From the NCBI RefSeq assembly GCF_007855645.1, contig NZ_CP042261.1, forward strand, positions 414,501-478,500: a DNA stretch of 64,000 nucleotides. The letters run 5' to 3'. The notes beneath the pieces were generated by a model. That model was not told the DNA's origin. It made no database searches and saw nothing but the letters and a program-made list of their open reading frames with translations. Positions within the stretch are counted from its first letter, which is position 1; each line of letters starts with the position of its first letter. Positions 36,125 through 45,571 of this stretch are shown piece by piece. The stretch is from Qingshengfaniella alkalisoli. Its GTDB lineage: Bacteria > Pseudomonadota > Alphaproteobacteria > Rhodobacterales > Rhodobacteraceae. The position numbers and the translations under genes were made by a program.

Positions 36125-36454
36125 TTAGCCGAGCAAATACATCATCGCGTAGAGCGTGACGAGCCCTGCGCCAATGGATGCCAGCACGTTCTTCGTCCAG
36201 ATGCCCACGATGATTGTTGCGCTCGCGGCGGCCAAGCGGGCGGGATCGGGTTGTCCATCCGTCGCAGCAGGCCAGAGTACCATGGGTGCGGCCATGCCGG
36301 GCAGGACGGCAACCGGCGTGTAGCGCAACATCTTGAGTACCCAGCCGGGCAGTTCCCGGTCGCCGATCAAACCGAGAAACGAGAAACGGATAAGGAATGT
36401 CCCGATTCCCAGCAACACTATGATCGTCCAGATAAATGCGGGCGACTGCGTCAT
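36125..36454 (-). CDS. azlD: AzlD-family branched-chain amino acid transport protein
   Basis: 109 residues from the ATG at 36454; a longer open frame is only the azlC overlap. About four membrane helices, with the AzlD features IWTIIVLLGIGTFLIRFSFL, YTPVAVLPGMAAPMVL and NVLASIGAGLVTLYAMMYL. It is the small subunit of a two-component AzlCD exporter, which in Bacillus exports azaleucine and branched-chain amino acids. Its start overlaps the azlC stop by 4 bp, so it is translated after azlC. Role here is inferred from the pair. Confidence 0.85.
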   Translation of the reverse strand: MTQSPAFIWTIIVLLGIGTFLIRFSFLGLIGDRELPGWVLKMLRYTPVAVLPGMAAPMVLWPAATDGQPDPARLAAASATIIVGIWTKNVLASIGAGLVTLYAMMYLLG

Positions 36455-37158
36455 TTGCGGGCCTCCATTCGGGTTTCCACCAACGCGCCGACAGCCATCG
36501 CGCAGCCTGCTGCGACCAGAAGTCCTGTGCCGACAGGCATCCAGCTTAAGGCAAGCGCGACGACGATAGAGGTCAGCGCGGCGGCGACATGAGCGAATGT
36601 CTTGAGCATCGGCGCGAACAGCGCGATGAACGTGATTGGTAGCGCGAAGTCGAGCGCGAATTCCGGCGGAATGCTGGATCCGATAACCGCGCCGAGAAAT
36701 GTCATCGCATACCACAAGGCGCAGATTGGCAGGATGCAGCCGAAGTAGAAGGCGTAGCGCTCTGCGGTGGTCATGTCGGGCCGTCTTTCATATTCGACCG
36801 CGCATACCGCATAGGATTGATCGACAAGGAAATAGGCGACGATCGCGCGTTTCCATAGCGGGGCATCGCCCAGATGGGGCGTAATGGAGGCCGAATACAT
36901 CGCCATACGCAGGTTCACTGCAAGCGAAGTGGCCAAGATGAAAAACGCAGGCGCATTGTCGGTCATCAACTGAACAGCGGCGAATTGCGATGCGCCTGCG
37001 ATGACCAGAAAGCTGAAGCCCATCGTCTGGGTTAGGTTCAGGCCGGCCTCAGTTGCGACGACGCCAAACAGCATCGAAAAAGGTACGATTACGAGTATGA
37101 AAGGCGCGCCGCCTTTCATGCCTCGGATGAATTCGGATTTCATGGTGGTTGTCGGCAT
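36451..37158 (-). CDS. azlC: AzlC-family branched-chain amino acid transport protein
   Basis: 235 residues with about seven membrane helices. AzlC features: APFILVIVPFSMLFGVVATEAG, VIAGASQFAAVQLM, NLRMAMYSASITPHL and YFLVDQSYAVC, which contains the conserved Asp-Gln pair. With AzlD it forms an exporter of branched-chain amino acids or their analogues. It is the first gene of the pair and is divergent from the fdhD operon, whose TTG start lies 57 bp away. Substrate specificity cannot be read from sequence. Confidence 0.87.
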   Translation of the reverse strand: MPTTTMKSEFIRGMKGGAPFILVIVPFSMLFGVVATEAGLNLTQTMGFSFLVIAGASQFAAVQLMTDNAPAFFILATSLAVNLRMAMYSASITPHLGDAPLWKRAIVAYFLVDQSYAVCAVEYERRPDMTTAERYAFYFGCILPICALWYAMTFLGAVIGSSIPPEFALDFALPITFIALFAPMLKTFAHVAAALTSIVVALALSWMPVGTGLLVAAGCAMAVGALVETRMEARK

Positions 37159-37214
37159 TACTTCGTCCTACTGTGCCACCAAAGGGCCATAGAAGAAGCA
37201 GAGCGGAGTTGCAA

Positions 37215-38102
37215 TTGTCGGGCGTGCTCGATTCAACATCTGATTATCTGATTGCGCCGGACCCGGATCGCTCGGGTCTGACACGCAAGGTGAAGGGCTC
37301 CGACCAAACGGGTGCGGAGGTGTCGATTTCGGTTGTCGAGGAACGACCGCTCACCATCTACCTCAACAGCCGCGAAATCGTGACCGCGATGACAATTGGC
37401 GATTATCCGGAGTATCTGGCGCTTGGTTTCTTGCGTAACCAACGGATGTTGACGAATGCCGACGAGGTGACCGGCGTCGAGTATGACGACGATCTGGAGG
37501 TCGTGGTCGTCCGAACACGCACGGAAACGAATCATGAGGCCAAACTCGCCAAGAAAACCCGCACATCAGGCTGCGCAGTCGGGACGGTGTTCGGGGACAT
37601 GATGGATGGGCTGGATGATCTGACCTTGCCGGTCGCTTCAGTCCGCATGTCGGAACTCTACGCTTTGGCGAGTCGCATCAACCGCACTCCGAGCCTCTAT
37701 CTAACCGCGGGTGCAATTCACGGGACGGTGTTGTGTCAGGGAAATAGACCCTTGGTCTATATGGAGGATGTCGGACGCCACAACGCGGTCGACAAGATCG
37801 CGGGATGGATGCTGTCTGAAAACGTGGGGCCAGCGGATAAGCTGCTTTACACTACGGGGCGGCTGACATCGGAGATGGTGATCAAGACGGCGTTGATGGG
37901 CATCCCAGTGCTCGCGTCCCGGTCAGGCTTTACGGCATGGGGCGTGGATATCGCACAGCAGGTTGGTCTGACACTGATTGGGCGGCTTCGGGGCAATCGG
38001 TTCGTTTGTCTGTCTGGTCGGGAACGAATTTTGCGCGACGTGGACCCGACGACCGTTCCGTTCGAGAGTGTAAAGCACAGACGCAAAGGAGCCGCGGAAT
38101 GA
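37215..38102 (+). CDS. fdhD: Formate dehydrogenase sulfurtransferase FdhD
   Basis: 295 residues from a TTG at 37215 with GGAG six bases upstream; the open frame reaches further back into azlC, but homology starts near ERPLTIYLN. FdhD landmarks: TAMTIGDYPEYLALGFLR, TSGCAVGTVFG and the substrate loop VYMEDVGRHNAVDKI. The usual active-site CxxC is C120AVG, so only the first Cys is present. FdhD passes sulfur from IscS-type desulfurases to the Mo-cofactor of formate dehydrogenase. It leads an operon with mobA, mobB and moeA through 4-bp overlaps. Confidence 0.88.
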   Translation: MSGVLDSTSDYLIAPDPDRSGLTRKVKGSDQTGAEVSISVVEERPLTIYLNSREIVTAMTIGDYPEYLALGFLRNQRMLTNADEVTGVEYDDDLEVVVVRTRTETNHEAKLAKKTRTSGCAVGTVFGDMMDGLDDLTLPVASVRMSELYALASRINRTPSLYLTAGAIHGTVLCQGNRPLVYMEDVGRHNAVDKIAGWMLSENVGPADKLLYTTGRLTSEMVIKTALMGIPVLASRSGFTAWGVDIAQQVGLTLIGRLRGNRFVCLSGRERILRDVDPTTVPFESVKHRRKGAAE

Positions 38103-38722
38103 AAGCACCGTTGGGGGTGATCCTTGCAGGAGGTCTCGCACGCCGCATGGGAGGTCGGGACAAAGGGCTCTTGTCTCTTGGCGGGCGCCCGATCCTCTCC
38201 CATGTAATCGATCGTCTTTCGCCTCAGGTGACCGATTTGGTGTTGAACGCCAACGGAGACCCCGCGCGGTTTGCGTCCTTTGGTTTGCCTGTCGTCGCGG
38301 ACACGACGACGGGGTTTCCCGGCCCGCTGGCAGGGGTTCTAGCAGGTATGGAACGGGCAGCCGAGGCGGGTCTGGATCACATCGTTACAGTCGCTGCAGA
38401 CACGCCTTTCTTTCCTTGCGATCTGGTACCGCGGCTGCAGTTGGGGGCCGAAGCTTCGGGCTTGCCGTTGTCGCAGGCGGCGACAGTGACCGAGGCCGCT
38501 ACGCCGAGGATTCACCCGACCTTCGGACTGTGGCCTGTCGTGTTGCGTGACGATCTGCGTGAGTGCCTTCAGTCCGGAATGCGCAAAATTGTTCTTTGGA
38601 CCGAAAGGCACGGATGCGCACCGGTTCTGTTCCCTCGTGTGGGGTTTGATCCGTTCTTCAATGTCAATACACCTGATGATCTGGACCGCGCCGAGGAACT
38701 TATAACGGAGCACACTTCGTGA
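38099..38722 (+). CDS. mobA: Molybdenum cofactor guanylyltransferase
   Basis: 207 residues. The GTP/Mg site is GVILAGGLARRMGGRDKGLL (residues 6-25), followed by DLVLNANGD and a conserved DTPFFPCDLV segment. It transfers GMP to molybdopterin, forming the bis-MGD cofactor used by DMSO-reductase-family enzymes including formate dehydrogenases, consistent with being coupled to fdhD. Its start overlaps the fdhD stop (ATGA), and its end overlaps mobB. There is no fused MoeA/MobB domain. Confidence 0.92.
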   Translation: MKAPLGVILAGGLARRMGGRDKGLLSLGGRPILSHVIDRLSPQVTDLVLNANGDPARFASFGLPVVADTTTGFPGPLAGVLAGMERAAEAGLDHIVTVAADTPFFPCDLVPRLQLGAEASGLPLSQAATVTEAATPRIHPTFGLWPVVLRDDLRECLQSGMRKIVLWTERHGCAPVLFPRVGFDPFFNVNTPDDLDRAEELITEHTS

Positions 38723-39213
38723 GGCTCTATGGTGTGACCGGCTGGAAAGACGCGGGGAAGACCGGCCTGATGGAACGGCTCACCGCAGAAATCACCTCGC
38801 GGGGTTTCACAGTGTCGACAATCAAGCATGCGCATCACGATTTTAACGTCGATCAGCCGGGCAAGGACAGCTATCGTCACCGTGCAGCAGGGGCAACCGA
38901 AGTGCTCGTGTCCTCCGCAGATCGCTGGGCGCTGATGCACGAGCTGCGGGGGCGCGAGGAGCTTCCTCTTGAATTATTACTGTCCAAGTTGTCACCAGTC
39001 GATCTGGTTCTGATCGAAGGGTATAAACGCGACCGGCATCCCAAGATCGAAGTCTGGCGGTCTGAAACCAACCATGCCTTGATCGCGCCGGGAGATCCAA
39101 CCGTCCGCGCGATCGCGAGCGACATCTCCGTCCCGGACTTGAATGTACCTCGCTTTCATATCGACGACACAGTTGCCGTGGCGGATTTCATTATATCAGA
39201 ACTGCGCTTATGA
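38719..39213 (+). CDS. mobB: Molybdopterin-guanine dinucleotide biosynthesis protein B
   Basis: 164 residues, GTG start in a GTGA overlap with mobA. A P-loop at residues 8-16 (GWKDAGKTG), KHAHHDFNVDQPGKDSYRHRAAGA for the sensor region and LVLIEGYKRDRHPKIEVWR are diagnostic of MobB. It binds GTP and assists MobA in building bis-MGD, though it is not strictly required in Escherichia coli. It ends in a 4-bp overlap with moeA, so four Moco genes form one transcript. Confidence 0.93.
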   Translation: MRLYGVTGWKDAGKTGLMERLTAEITSRGFTVSTIKHAHHDFNVDQPGKDSYRHRAAGATEVLVSSADRWALMHELRGREELPLELLLSKLSPVDLVLIEGYKRDRHPKIEVWRSETNHALIAPGDPTVRAIASDISVPDLNVPRFHIDDTVAVADFIISELRL

Positions 39214-40466
39214 CATCCGACCGCTTACCCGATGACTGCTTTGCGTTGCCGCCTGGCGTCGATTGGACTCCCGTGGACGTGGCGTTGCGAGGCCTGCGTG
39301 ACCGCTTGGAATGCGTTGTTTCGGTGGAGCGGCGGCCTGTCGATCAAGCCTTGGGTTGTCGTGCCGCCGCTGATCACCATGCGCGCCGCGCGAACCCACC
39401 TACAGCGAACTCGGCGGTGGACGGGTATGGGTTTGCGTTCGATAGCGTGCGCGCCTTTCCGGCGACCTTGCCTTTGATCCAGGGGCGGTCCGCTGCAGGA
39501 TCACCGTTGTCAGAGGCGGTTCCCGCAGGCCATGCTGTTCGAATCCTGACCGGTGCACCGATACCAGCAGGCGTCGATACAGTTGTTCTGCAAGAAGATG
39601 TAAGCATCGAAGGCGGCACGCTTTCGCTGCCGGGTTCCATCAAGTGCGGTGCGAACACGCGCAAGGCCGGCGAGGATGTCTGCGTAGGGCAGGTCGCGCT
39701 TGGTGCGAGCCGACAGATCACCGCTGCAGATATCGCGCTGACGACCGCGCTGGGGATTGACGGTCTCGACGTCTACAGACCGCTTCGCGTTGGCATCTTG
39801 TCAACTGGAGATGAACTGGTTCCAGCAGGATATTTGGCGCCGGATAATGCGGAAATCTACGACGCCAACCGCCCGATGCTGTTATCGCTTGCCCGGCGAT
39901 GGTCGCATGAAGCCGTGGATCTCGGACATGTGCGGGATGATCGTGGCGCCTTGCGCCGGTGTTTGGATGAGGCCGCACGATCGGTAGATGTAATTCTGAC
40001 GACCGGTGGCGCGTCGGCAGGTGATGAAGATCACGTGTCTAGCCTGTTGCGGGAAGAAGGGACGCTCAACCACTGGCGCATCGCGATCAAGCCGGGACGC
40101 CCTCTTGCGTTGGCCATGTGGAAAGGCGCGCCTGTCTTCGGCTTGCCCGGAAATCCGGTGGCAGCATTCGTCTGCGCGCTTCTGTTCGCGCGACCATCGC
40201 TTGAGGTGATGGCTGGCGGGGTTTGGCTTGAACCGCAGTCCTTCGATATCCCGGCGGCTTTTGAGAAACGCAAAAAGGTCGGACGCCAGGAATACCTGCG
40301 CGCGCGCGTCAGAAATGGTCGTGCGGAGGTGTTTCCGTCAGAAGGCTCCGGACGTATTTCGGGTCTCAGCTGGGCCGAAGGTCTCGTTAAACTGGATGAC
40401 GGCGCGCGGAGCATTGCACCGGGCGATCCGGTGAGCTTCATTCCCTTCGGCAGTTTCGGTCTATAG
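39210..40466 (+). CDS. moeA: Molybdopterin molybdotransferase
   Basis: 418 residues. MoeA domains: N-terminal NPPTANSAVDGYGFAF (the conserved binding segment), GAPIPAGVDTVVLQED, the MogA-like domain with ILSTGDELV, ILTTGGASAGDEDHV and GLPGNPVAAFVC, and a short C-terminal beta-barrel. It inserts molybdate into adenylylated molybdopterin; MoaB at 24.4 kb would make that substrate. It is the last gene of the fdhD-mobA-mobB-moeA operon (4-bp overlap with mobB) and stops 3 bp from a convergent gene. Confidence 0.94.
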   Translation: MTSDRLPDDCFALPPGVDWTPVDVALRGLRDRLECVVSVERRPVDQALGCRAAADHHARRANPPTANSAVDGYGFAFDSVRAFPATLPLIQGRSAAGSPLSEAVPAGHAVRILTGAPIPAGVDTVVLQEDVSIEGGTLSLPGSIKCGANTRKAGEDVCVGQVALGASRQITAADIALTTALGIDGLDVYRPLRVGILSTGDELVPAGYLAPDNAEIYDANRPMLLSLARRWSHEAVDLGHVRDDRGALRRCLDEAARSVDVILTTGGASAGDEDHVSSLLREEGTLNHWRIAIKPGRPLALAMWKGAPVFGLPGNPVAAFVCALLFARPSLEVMAGGVWLEPQSFDIPAAFEKRKKVGRQEYLRARVRNGRAEVFPSEGSGRISGLSWAEGLVKLDDGARSIAPGDPVSFIPFGSFGL

Positions 40467-40469
40467 CGC

Positions 40470-41360
40470 TCAGGCGAAAATCCCTGACACACGCCCGAGC
40501 AGCATGAAGGCGCGGGCCGTGCGGGTGTCAGAAAGTCGCGCGAGGGTCGCATCATCCATGTCCGGTTCGACTTCGCATAGCATCTGGTCGAACCGCCGCA
40601 GGAAATGGTGCGCGGCATCACGAAAAACGGGATCCTCACGCATTCGCGTTGAACAAATGGCGAGGCTTGAGCGGTCACGAATACCGCCGACCGCTCCGAT
40701 TGAGCCGCCGCGTTCGCCTTGGGCAAAACGTCGCCACAACTCAGGTCTTGCTCGTTCCGGCGTCAGGTCGTCCATGTAGATCCCGTCTTGGGACAGAAGT
40801 GTCAGCACATCCTGCGACGCTTGGACAAGCTGTCCGGTTTTGTGGTGTTTCAGCGCTCGACGCAGCGCACGGAAGCCCTCGGTGTCGTCCTGACTCTCTG
40901 GGAAATGCAGGGCGGCAACGAGATCAGGGTGAGGCAGCGGAGGCACGACCGGCGATTCTTCAGCAGCAAATTGCATGGTCGCTTGCGGTGCCAGTGTTCC
41001 GTTGTCGCGCGTGCTGGCAAAAGTGACGGGCGGTGCTGCAGCGGGCTGCGGGCCCGGCTGATCGACGTTCTCTTTTAGCGCTCGGGCACGCTGTTCTTCA
41101 TGGAGCCGGGCAAGATCAACGCGAAGAGCCGACGCTTCAGCGCGCAGTGCGGCTGCTTGCTTGGCTGTCTGCACCGCGAAGAAGATCAGCCCTAGTGGAA
41201 CCGCGATTGTCAACAGAACGCCGAGCCACGATCCGCCTGCCTTAAGAACCAACAAGAACAGCAGGCACAATGCGATCCATACCGCGGCAACGCTCACACC
41301 GATCAGCGTGATACGGCGACCTGTCTTATACTGAGACAAATGGCGGGCTGTATCGTCCAT
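40470..41360 (-). CDS. Conserved membrane protein of unknown function
   Basis: 296 residues, not assigned to a family. Two N-terminal membrane helices (about 17-39 and 44-64) precede a helical, charged stretch (QAAALRAEASALRVDLARLHEEQ) likely to form a coiled coil, a Pro/Ala-rich linker, and a cytoplasmic C-terminal domain of about 150 residues rich in Arg, Asp and His (HFPESQDDTEGFRALRRALK, DAAHHFLRRFDQMLCEVEPDMDD). It is 20 bp upstream of nothing obvious and its start lies beyond greA. Similar proteins occur in Rhodobacteraceae genomes. No enzymatic motif is visible. Confidence 0.7.
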   Translation of the reverse strand: MDDTARHLSQYKTGRRITLIGVSVAAVWIALCLLFLLVLKAGGSWLGVLLTIAVPLGLIFFAVQTAKQAAALRAEASALRVDLARLHEEQRARALKENVDQPGPQPAAAPPVTFASTRDNGTLAPQATMQFAAEESPVVPPLPHPDLVAALHFPESQDDTEGFRALRRALKHHKTGQLVQASQDVLTLLSQDGIYMDDLTPERARPELWRRFAQGERGGSIGAVGGIRDRSSLAICSTRMREDPVFRDAAHHFLRRFDQMLCEVEPDMDDATLARLSDTRTARAFMLLGRVSGIFA

Positions 41361-41380
41361 CTGCGCCCCTGCTGGTCTGC

Positions 41381-41851
41381 TCAGCCATATGTGATCGAGA
41401 GAATCTCGTAGCTCTTTTCGCCGCCGGGTGTGCGCACCTCGACGCTGTCACCTTCTTCCTTGCCGATCAGAGCACGGGCAAGCGGCGATTTGACGTTCAG
41501 CTTGCCTTTCTCGACATCGGCTTCGGGTTCGCCCACGATCTGATACGTCTTTTCTTCATCGGTGTCTTCGTCGACCAGCTTGACCGTGGCGCCGAATTTG
41601 ATCGAGCCGGACATCTTCGATGTATCGATTACGTCCGCCCGCCCGAGAATCGCTTCGAGTTCCTTGATGCGGCCCTCTATGAAGCTCTGCTTTTCGCGTG
41701 CTGCATGGTACTCGGCGTTTTCCGACAGGTCGCCGTGTTCGCGCGCTTCGGAAATCGCAGAGATGACAGCGGGTCGCTCCACCGACTTGAGTTGTTTCAG
41801 TTCTTTATCGAGCGCAGTGTGCCCCGCGCGTGTCAAAGGTATCTTATCCAT
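41381..41851 (-). CDS. greA: Transcription elongation factor GreA
   Basis: 156 residues from the ATG at 41851, which has AAGAGACCC upstream; the open frame goes on further but homology starts here. The N-terminal coiled coil has the acidic tip motif [19 protein letters not shown], whose Asp and Glu are inserted into the RNA polymerase channel to stimulate transcript cleavage; the C-terminal FKBP-like domain ends with [13 protein letters not shown]. It rescues backtracked polymerase. It is divergent from the ETF-QO gene across 259 bp. Confidence 0.95.
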   Translation of the reverse strand: MDKIPLTRAGHTALDKELKQLKSVERPAVISAISEAREHGDLSENAEYHAAREKQSFIEGRIKELEAILGRADVIDTSKMSGSIKFGATVKLVDEDTDEEKTYQIVGEPEADVEKGKLNVKSPLARALIGKEEGDSVEVRTPGGEKSYEILSITYG

Positions 41852-42110
41852 GGGTCTCTTCGTCCTGCCCGTCACTCCGTCCCAATAGGGCGGAACGCCT
41901 TGGTATTGCGGCACCTCATCAAACCGTCGCGACGATTGCAAGCGATCTTTGCTTGCGACATCTCGTCCGGCGGCAATCTGTGCATGACGCTGTAACGTGG
42001 TGTCGGAATTGACCCTATGCAAGGGGGCGGGGTAGTCATGCCGGAAAGTTAAGTCCGGTCAGGCCGGTCCACCCACAGGCACCGCCAATGGTGTGCAGGA
42101 GGCAGAAGAT

Positions 42111-43763
42111 ATGAACGACACTCCGACGCGCGAGTCGATGGAATACGACGTAGTCATCGTGGGCGCGGGCCCTGCGGGTCTGTCCGCGGCAATCCGGCTC
42201 AAGCAGCTTGATGCGGAACTGGAGGTCGTCGTTCTGGAAAAGGGCTCCGAGGTCGGTGCGCATATCCTGTCCGGCGCCGTTCTGGACCCTTGCGGGCTTG
42301 ATGCGCTGATCCCCGATTGGCGCGAGAAGGATGCCCCGATCACGGTGCCGGTCAAGAAGGACAACTTCTATCTTCTGGGCGAGGCGGGCCATGTGCGCCT
42401 GCCAAACTTGGCCATGCCCCCGCTGATGAATAACCACGGCAACTACATCGTTTCGATGGGCAATGTCTGCCGCTGGATGGCCGAGCAGGCCGAGGCTCTG
42501 GGCGTAGAGATATTCCCGGGTATGGCCTGCTCCGAACTCGTCTATGGCGAAAACGGTGAAGTCGCGGGTGTTGTCGCGGGTGAATTCGGCAAGGAAGCCG
42601 ACGGATCGCATGGCCCAAGCTATGAGCCTGGCATGGAGCTTCGCGGCAAGTACGTATTTCTCTCCGAAGGGGTTCGCGGGTCGCTCAGCAAACAGGTGAT
42701 CGAGAAATACGACCTGTCTGCCGGTCATGAGCCGCAGAAATTCGGCCTTGGTATGAAGGAAATCTGGGAGATCGACCCCGCCAAACACCGCGCAGGCACG
42801 GTCACACATACGATGGGCTGGCCCTTGGGAAAAAATGCAGGTGGTGGGTCGTTCATCTATCATCTGGACAACAACCAAGTCTATGTCGGCTTTGTCGTGC
42901 ACCTGAACTACAAGAACCCGCATCTTTACCCCTACATGGAGTTCCAGCGCTTCAAGCATCACCCTATGGTTGCGGCGCTGCTGAAGGGTGGCAAGCGCGT
43001 GGCATACGGTGCGCGCGCGATCAGCGAAGGCGGTTGGCAATCGATCCCGAAAACGGCCTTCCCGGGCGGCGCCTTGCTTGGCTGCTCAGCAGGGCTGGTC
43101 AACGTCCCGCGGATCAAGGGAAACCACAATGCGATGCTGTCCGGTAAGGCGGCGGCGGAAGCTGCAGTTGAGGCCATCAAGACCGGGCGTTCGGGCGATA
43201 CGCTGGAGTCTTATGATGCTGAACTGCGGTCCGGTCCCATCGCCAGGGACCTCAAGCCGGTGCGGAACGTGAAGCCCCTTTGGTCAAAGCTGGGTCTGAC
43301 GGCATCCCTCGGGCTTGGTGGCTTCGACATGTGGACGAACACATTCGGGTTTTCGCTGCTGGGCACCCTCAAGCACGGCAAAACGGATGCCGAATCCACG
43401 GGCGAGGCCAAGGATTATCCGAAGATCGACTACCCCAAGCCCGATGGGATGCTCAGTTTCGATCGCCTGACGAATGTGAGTTTTTCTTTCACCAACCACG
43501 AAGAGAGCCAGCCTGCGCATCTTAAGCTGAAGGATTCGACCATTCCCGTCACGGTCAACCTGCCGAAATATGCTGGGCCGTCTGCGCGGTATTGTCCTGC
43601 CGGGGTTTATGAGTTCGTCCAGGAAGATGGCGCAGAGCCACGCTTCGTCATCAATTTCCAGAACTGTGTGCACTGTAAGACTTGTGACATCAAAGACCCG
43701 ACGCAAAACATTGTCTGGACCACGCCGCAGGGCGGGGATGGGCCGAACTATCCCAACATGTGA
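42111..43763 (+). CDS. Electron transfer flavoprotein-ubiquinone oxidoreductase
   Basis: 550 residues from the ATG at 42111 (AGGAGG upstream). An N-terminal FAD dinucleotide-binding site is at residues 15-25 (VIVGAGPAGLS). The ubiquinone-binding segment is near GWPLGKNAGGGSFIYH, and the C-terminal [4Fe-4S] domain has CPAGVYEF and CVHCKTCDIKDP. It takes electrons from ETF, reduced by the acyl-CoA dehydrogenases of beta-oxidation and amino-acid breakdown, and passes them to ubiquinone at the membrane. This ties directly to the two DmdC-type dehydrogenases and fadAJ encoded in the same window. Confidence 0.95.
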   Translation: MNDTPTRESMEYDVVIVGAGPAGLSAAIRLKQLDAELEVVVLEKGSEVGAHILSGAVLDPCGLDALIPDWREKDAPITVPVKKDNFYLLGEAGHVRLPNLAMPPLMNNHGNYIVSMGNVCRWMAEQAEALGVEIFPGMACSELVYGENGEVAGVVAGEFGKEADGSHGPSYEPGMELRGKYVFLSEGVRGSLSKQVIEKYDLSAGHEPQKFGLGMKEIWEIDPAKHRAGTVTHTMGWPLGKNAGGGSFIYHLDNNQVYVGFVVHLNYKNPHLYPYMEFQRFKHHPMVAALLKGGKRVAYGARAISEGGWQSIPKTAFPGGALLGCSAGLVNVPRIKGNHNAMLSGKAAAEAAVEAIKTGRSGDTLESYDAELRSGPIARDLKPVRNVKPLWSKLGLTASLGLGGFDMWTNTFGFSLLGTLKHGKTDAESTGEAKDYPKIDYPKPDGMLSFDRLTNVSFSFTNHEESQPAHLKLKDSTIPVTVNLPKYAGPSARYCPAGVYEFVQEDGAEPRFVINFQNCVHCKTCDIKDPTQNIVWTTPQGGDGPNYPNM

Positions 43764-43879
43764 CGCGATCACATCACTGTGACGGCGCATGGCGTGCGGG
43801 AACATGTCGCGCAGCCCCGCATTGATTGCCTTACCGGGATGAGAGGTCTAGGCTTGTCGGGTAATAGTCGCGGGGAGAA

Positions 43880-45571
43880 TTGGAATTGCGTCTGTCTGTA
43901 CTTGTAATGGCCATGTGCGCCGCGACCGCGACCAGCGCGTTTGCTTTCGGTAATTCCGGATCTTATCTGGCGGCGCGGCATGCGGGCTTTACGGGCGATT
44001 TCGAAAAGGCGGCGCAGTATTTCGCTCAGGCCCTGACGCTTGATTCTGGTAATCCAGATCTTCTGGAAAACACGGTCGGTTCCAATGTCAGCCTGGGGCG
44101 CATTGATGATGCCTATCCCGTTGCCGAGCGGATGCTGGGTGCAGGATTCAACAGTCAGGTCTCTGAGATGGTCGTCGTAGCGCGACATGCGCATCTAGGC
44201 GAGTTTCAGGAAATTCTGGCCAAGCTGGATGAGGGCAAGTCGATTGGGCCGCTTCTGGACGGGCTGCTACGGGCTTGGGCACTGCTTGGCTCGGGCGATG
44301 CGACAGCGGCGTTGGTGGCGTTTGACGATGTATCCACGCAGCAAGGGTTGGAGTCTTTCGGGCTGTATCACAAGGCGCTGGCGCTTGCGTCCGTGGGCGA
44401 TTTCGAAGGTGCCGACACAATCTTGTCCGGCCGCGGCGGAACAACGCTGAACGTGACCCGCAGAGGCGTTGCGACCCATGTTCAGGTGCTCAGCCAGCTT
44501 GATCGCGAAGAAGAGGCGATCGAGTTGATCCGCGCCGCCTTCGGATCGACTCCGGCGCCTTATTTTGAGCGTCTTCTGGCGAGACTCGATGCAGGCGAAA
44601 AAATTGCGTACGACATCGCGACGACGCCGACGGAGGGTATCGCGGAGGTGTTTTTTGGTGTCTCGGGTGCGCTGATCTCGGAAGCTCCTGCAACATACAC
44701 GCTGCTCTACAGCCGGTTTGCAGAATACCTGAACCCGAAGCATATCGACGCCGTTTTGCTGAGCGCATCATTCCTCGAGGAGTTGGAGCAGTACGGGCTG
44801 GCGACGGAGGCCTACAACAAGGTGCCGCCGGATAACCCCGAATTCGTGGTTGCTGAAACGGGTCGGGCAGAGGCGCTGATCGCCAGCGACAAACCCGACG
44901 CTGCGATCGAAGTCCTGACCCAACTGGCCAAGACCAACCCTGATTTGTTGCTTGCACAGGTTACGTTGGCGGATACGCTGCGTCGTCTGGATCGTTTCGA
45001 GGAAGCCGCGCCGGTCTACGATCGCGCGATAGAGATGATTGGCACGCCGGAGCCTCAGCATTGGATCGTCTATTTTTCGCGTGGAATCGTGCGCGAACGT
45101 ACCGATCGCTGGGATGAATCTGAAGCGGATTTGCGCAAGGCGTTGGAATTGAACCCCGACCAACCTCAGGTGCTGAACTATCTTGGTTATAGTCTTGTTG
45201 AGGAACATACCGATCTGGACGAGGCGCTGGAGATGATCGAAAAGGCCGTCGAGGCGCGGCCCGAAGACGGCTACATCATCGACTCGCTTGGTTGGGCGCA
45301 GTTCAGGCTTGGCCGGTATGAGGAGGCTGTGACCCATCTGGAAGATGCCGTCCAGTACGAGTCCATTGACCCGATCATCAACGACCATCTCGGCGATGCG
45401 TATTGGGCGGTAGGGCGCAAGCTGGAGGCGCAATTCCAGTGGCGGCGTGCCTTGTCCTTCGATCCGGAGGAAGAGGAGGCAGATCGCATCCGTCGCAAGC
45501 TGGAAGTCGGTCTGGATAAAGTGCTTGAAGAGGAAGGGGCAAAGCCAATTGCCGTCGCTCGCGAAGGTTGA
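43880..45571 (+). CDS. Exported tetratricopeptide-repeat protein
   Basis: Up to 563 residues. It begins with TTG (43880, or the in-frame TTG at 43886, which is better spaced from GGGGAG); no ATG fits. A signal peptide ends near TSAFA. The rest is a chain of TPR-like helix pairs, clearest in the C-terminal half: [40 protein letters not shown] and [20 protein letters not shown]. It is probably a periplasmic scaffold or outer-membrane assembly factor, but no partner is shown. The last 23 bp overlap the start of ispE. Confidence 0.82.
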   Translation: MELRLSVLVMAMCAATATSAFAFGNSGSYLAARHAGFTGDFEKAAQYFAQALTLDSGNPDLLENTVGSNVSLGRIDDAYPVAERMLGAGFNSQVSEMVVVARHAHLGEFQEILAKLDEGKSIGPLLDGLLRAWALLGSGDATAALVAFDDVSTQQGLESFGLYHKALALASVGDFEGADTILSGRGGTTLNVTRRGVATHVQVLSQLDREEEAIELIRAAFGSTPAPYFERLLARLDAGEKIAYDIATTPTEGIAEVFFGVSGALISEAPATYTLLYSRFAEYLNPKHIDAVLLSASFLEELEQYGLATEAYNKVPPDNPEFVVAETGRAEALIASDKPDAAIEVLTQLAKTNPDLLLAQVTLADTLRRLDRFEEAAPVYDRAIEMIGTPEPQHWIVYFSRGIVRERTDRWDESEADLRKALELNPDQPQVLNYLGYSLVEEHTDLDEALEMIEKAVEARPEDGYIIDSLGWAQFRLGRYEEAVTHLEDAVQYESIDPIINDHLGDAYWAVGRKLEAQFQWRRALSFDPEEEEADRIRRKLEVGLDKVLEEEGAKPIAVAREG

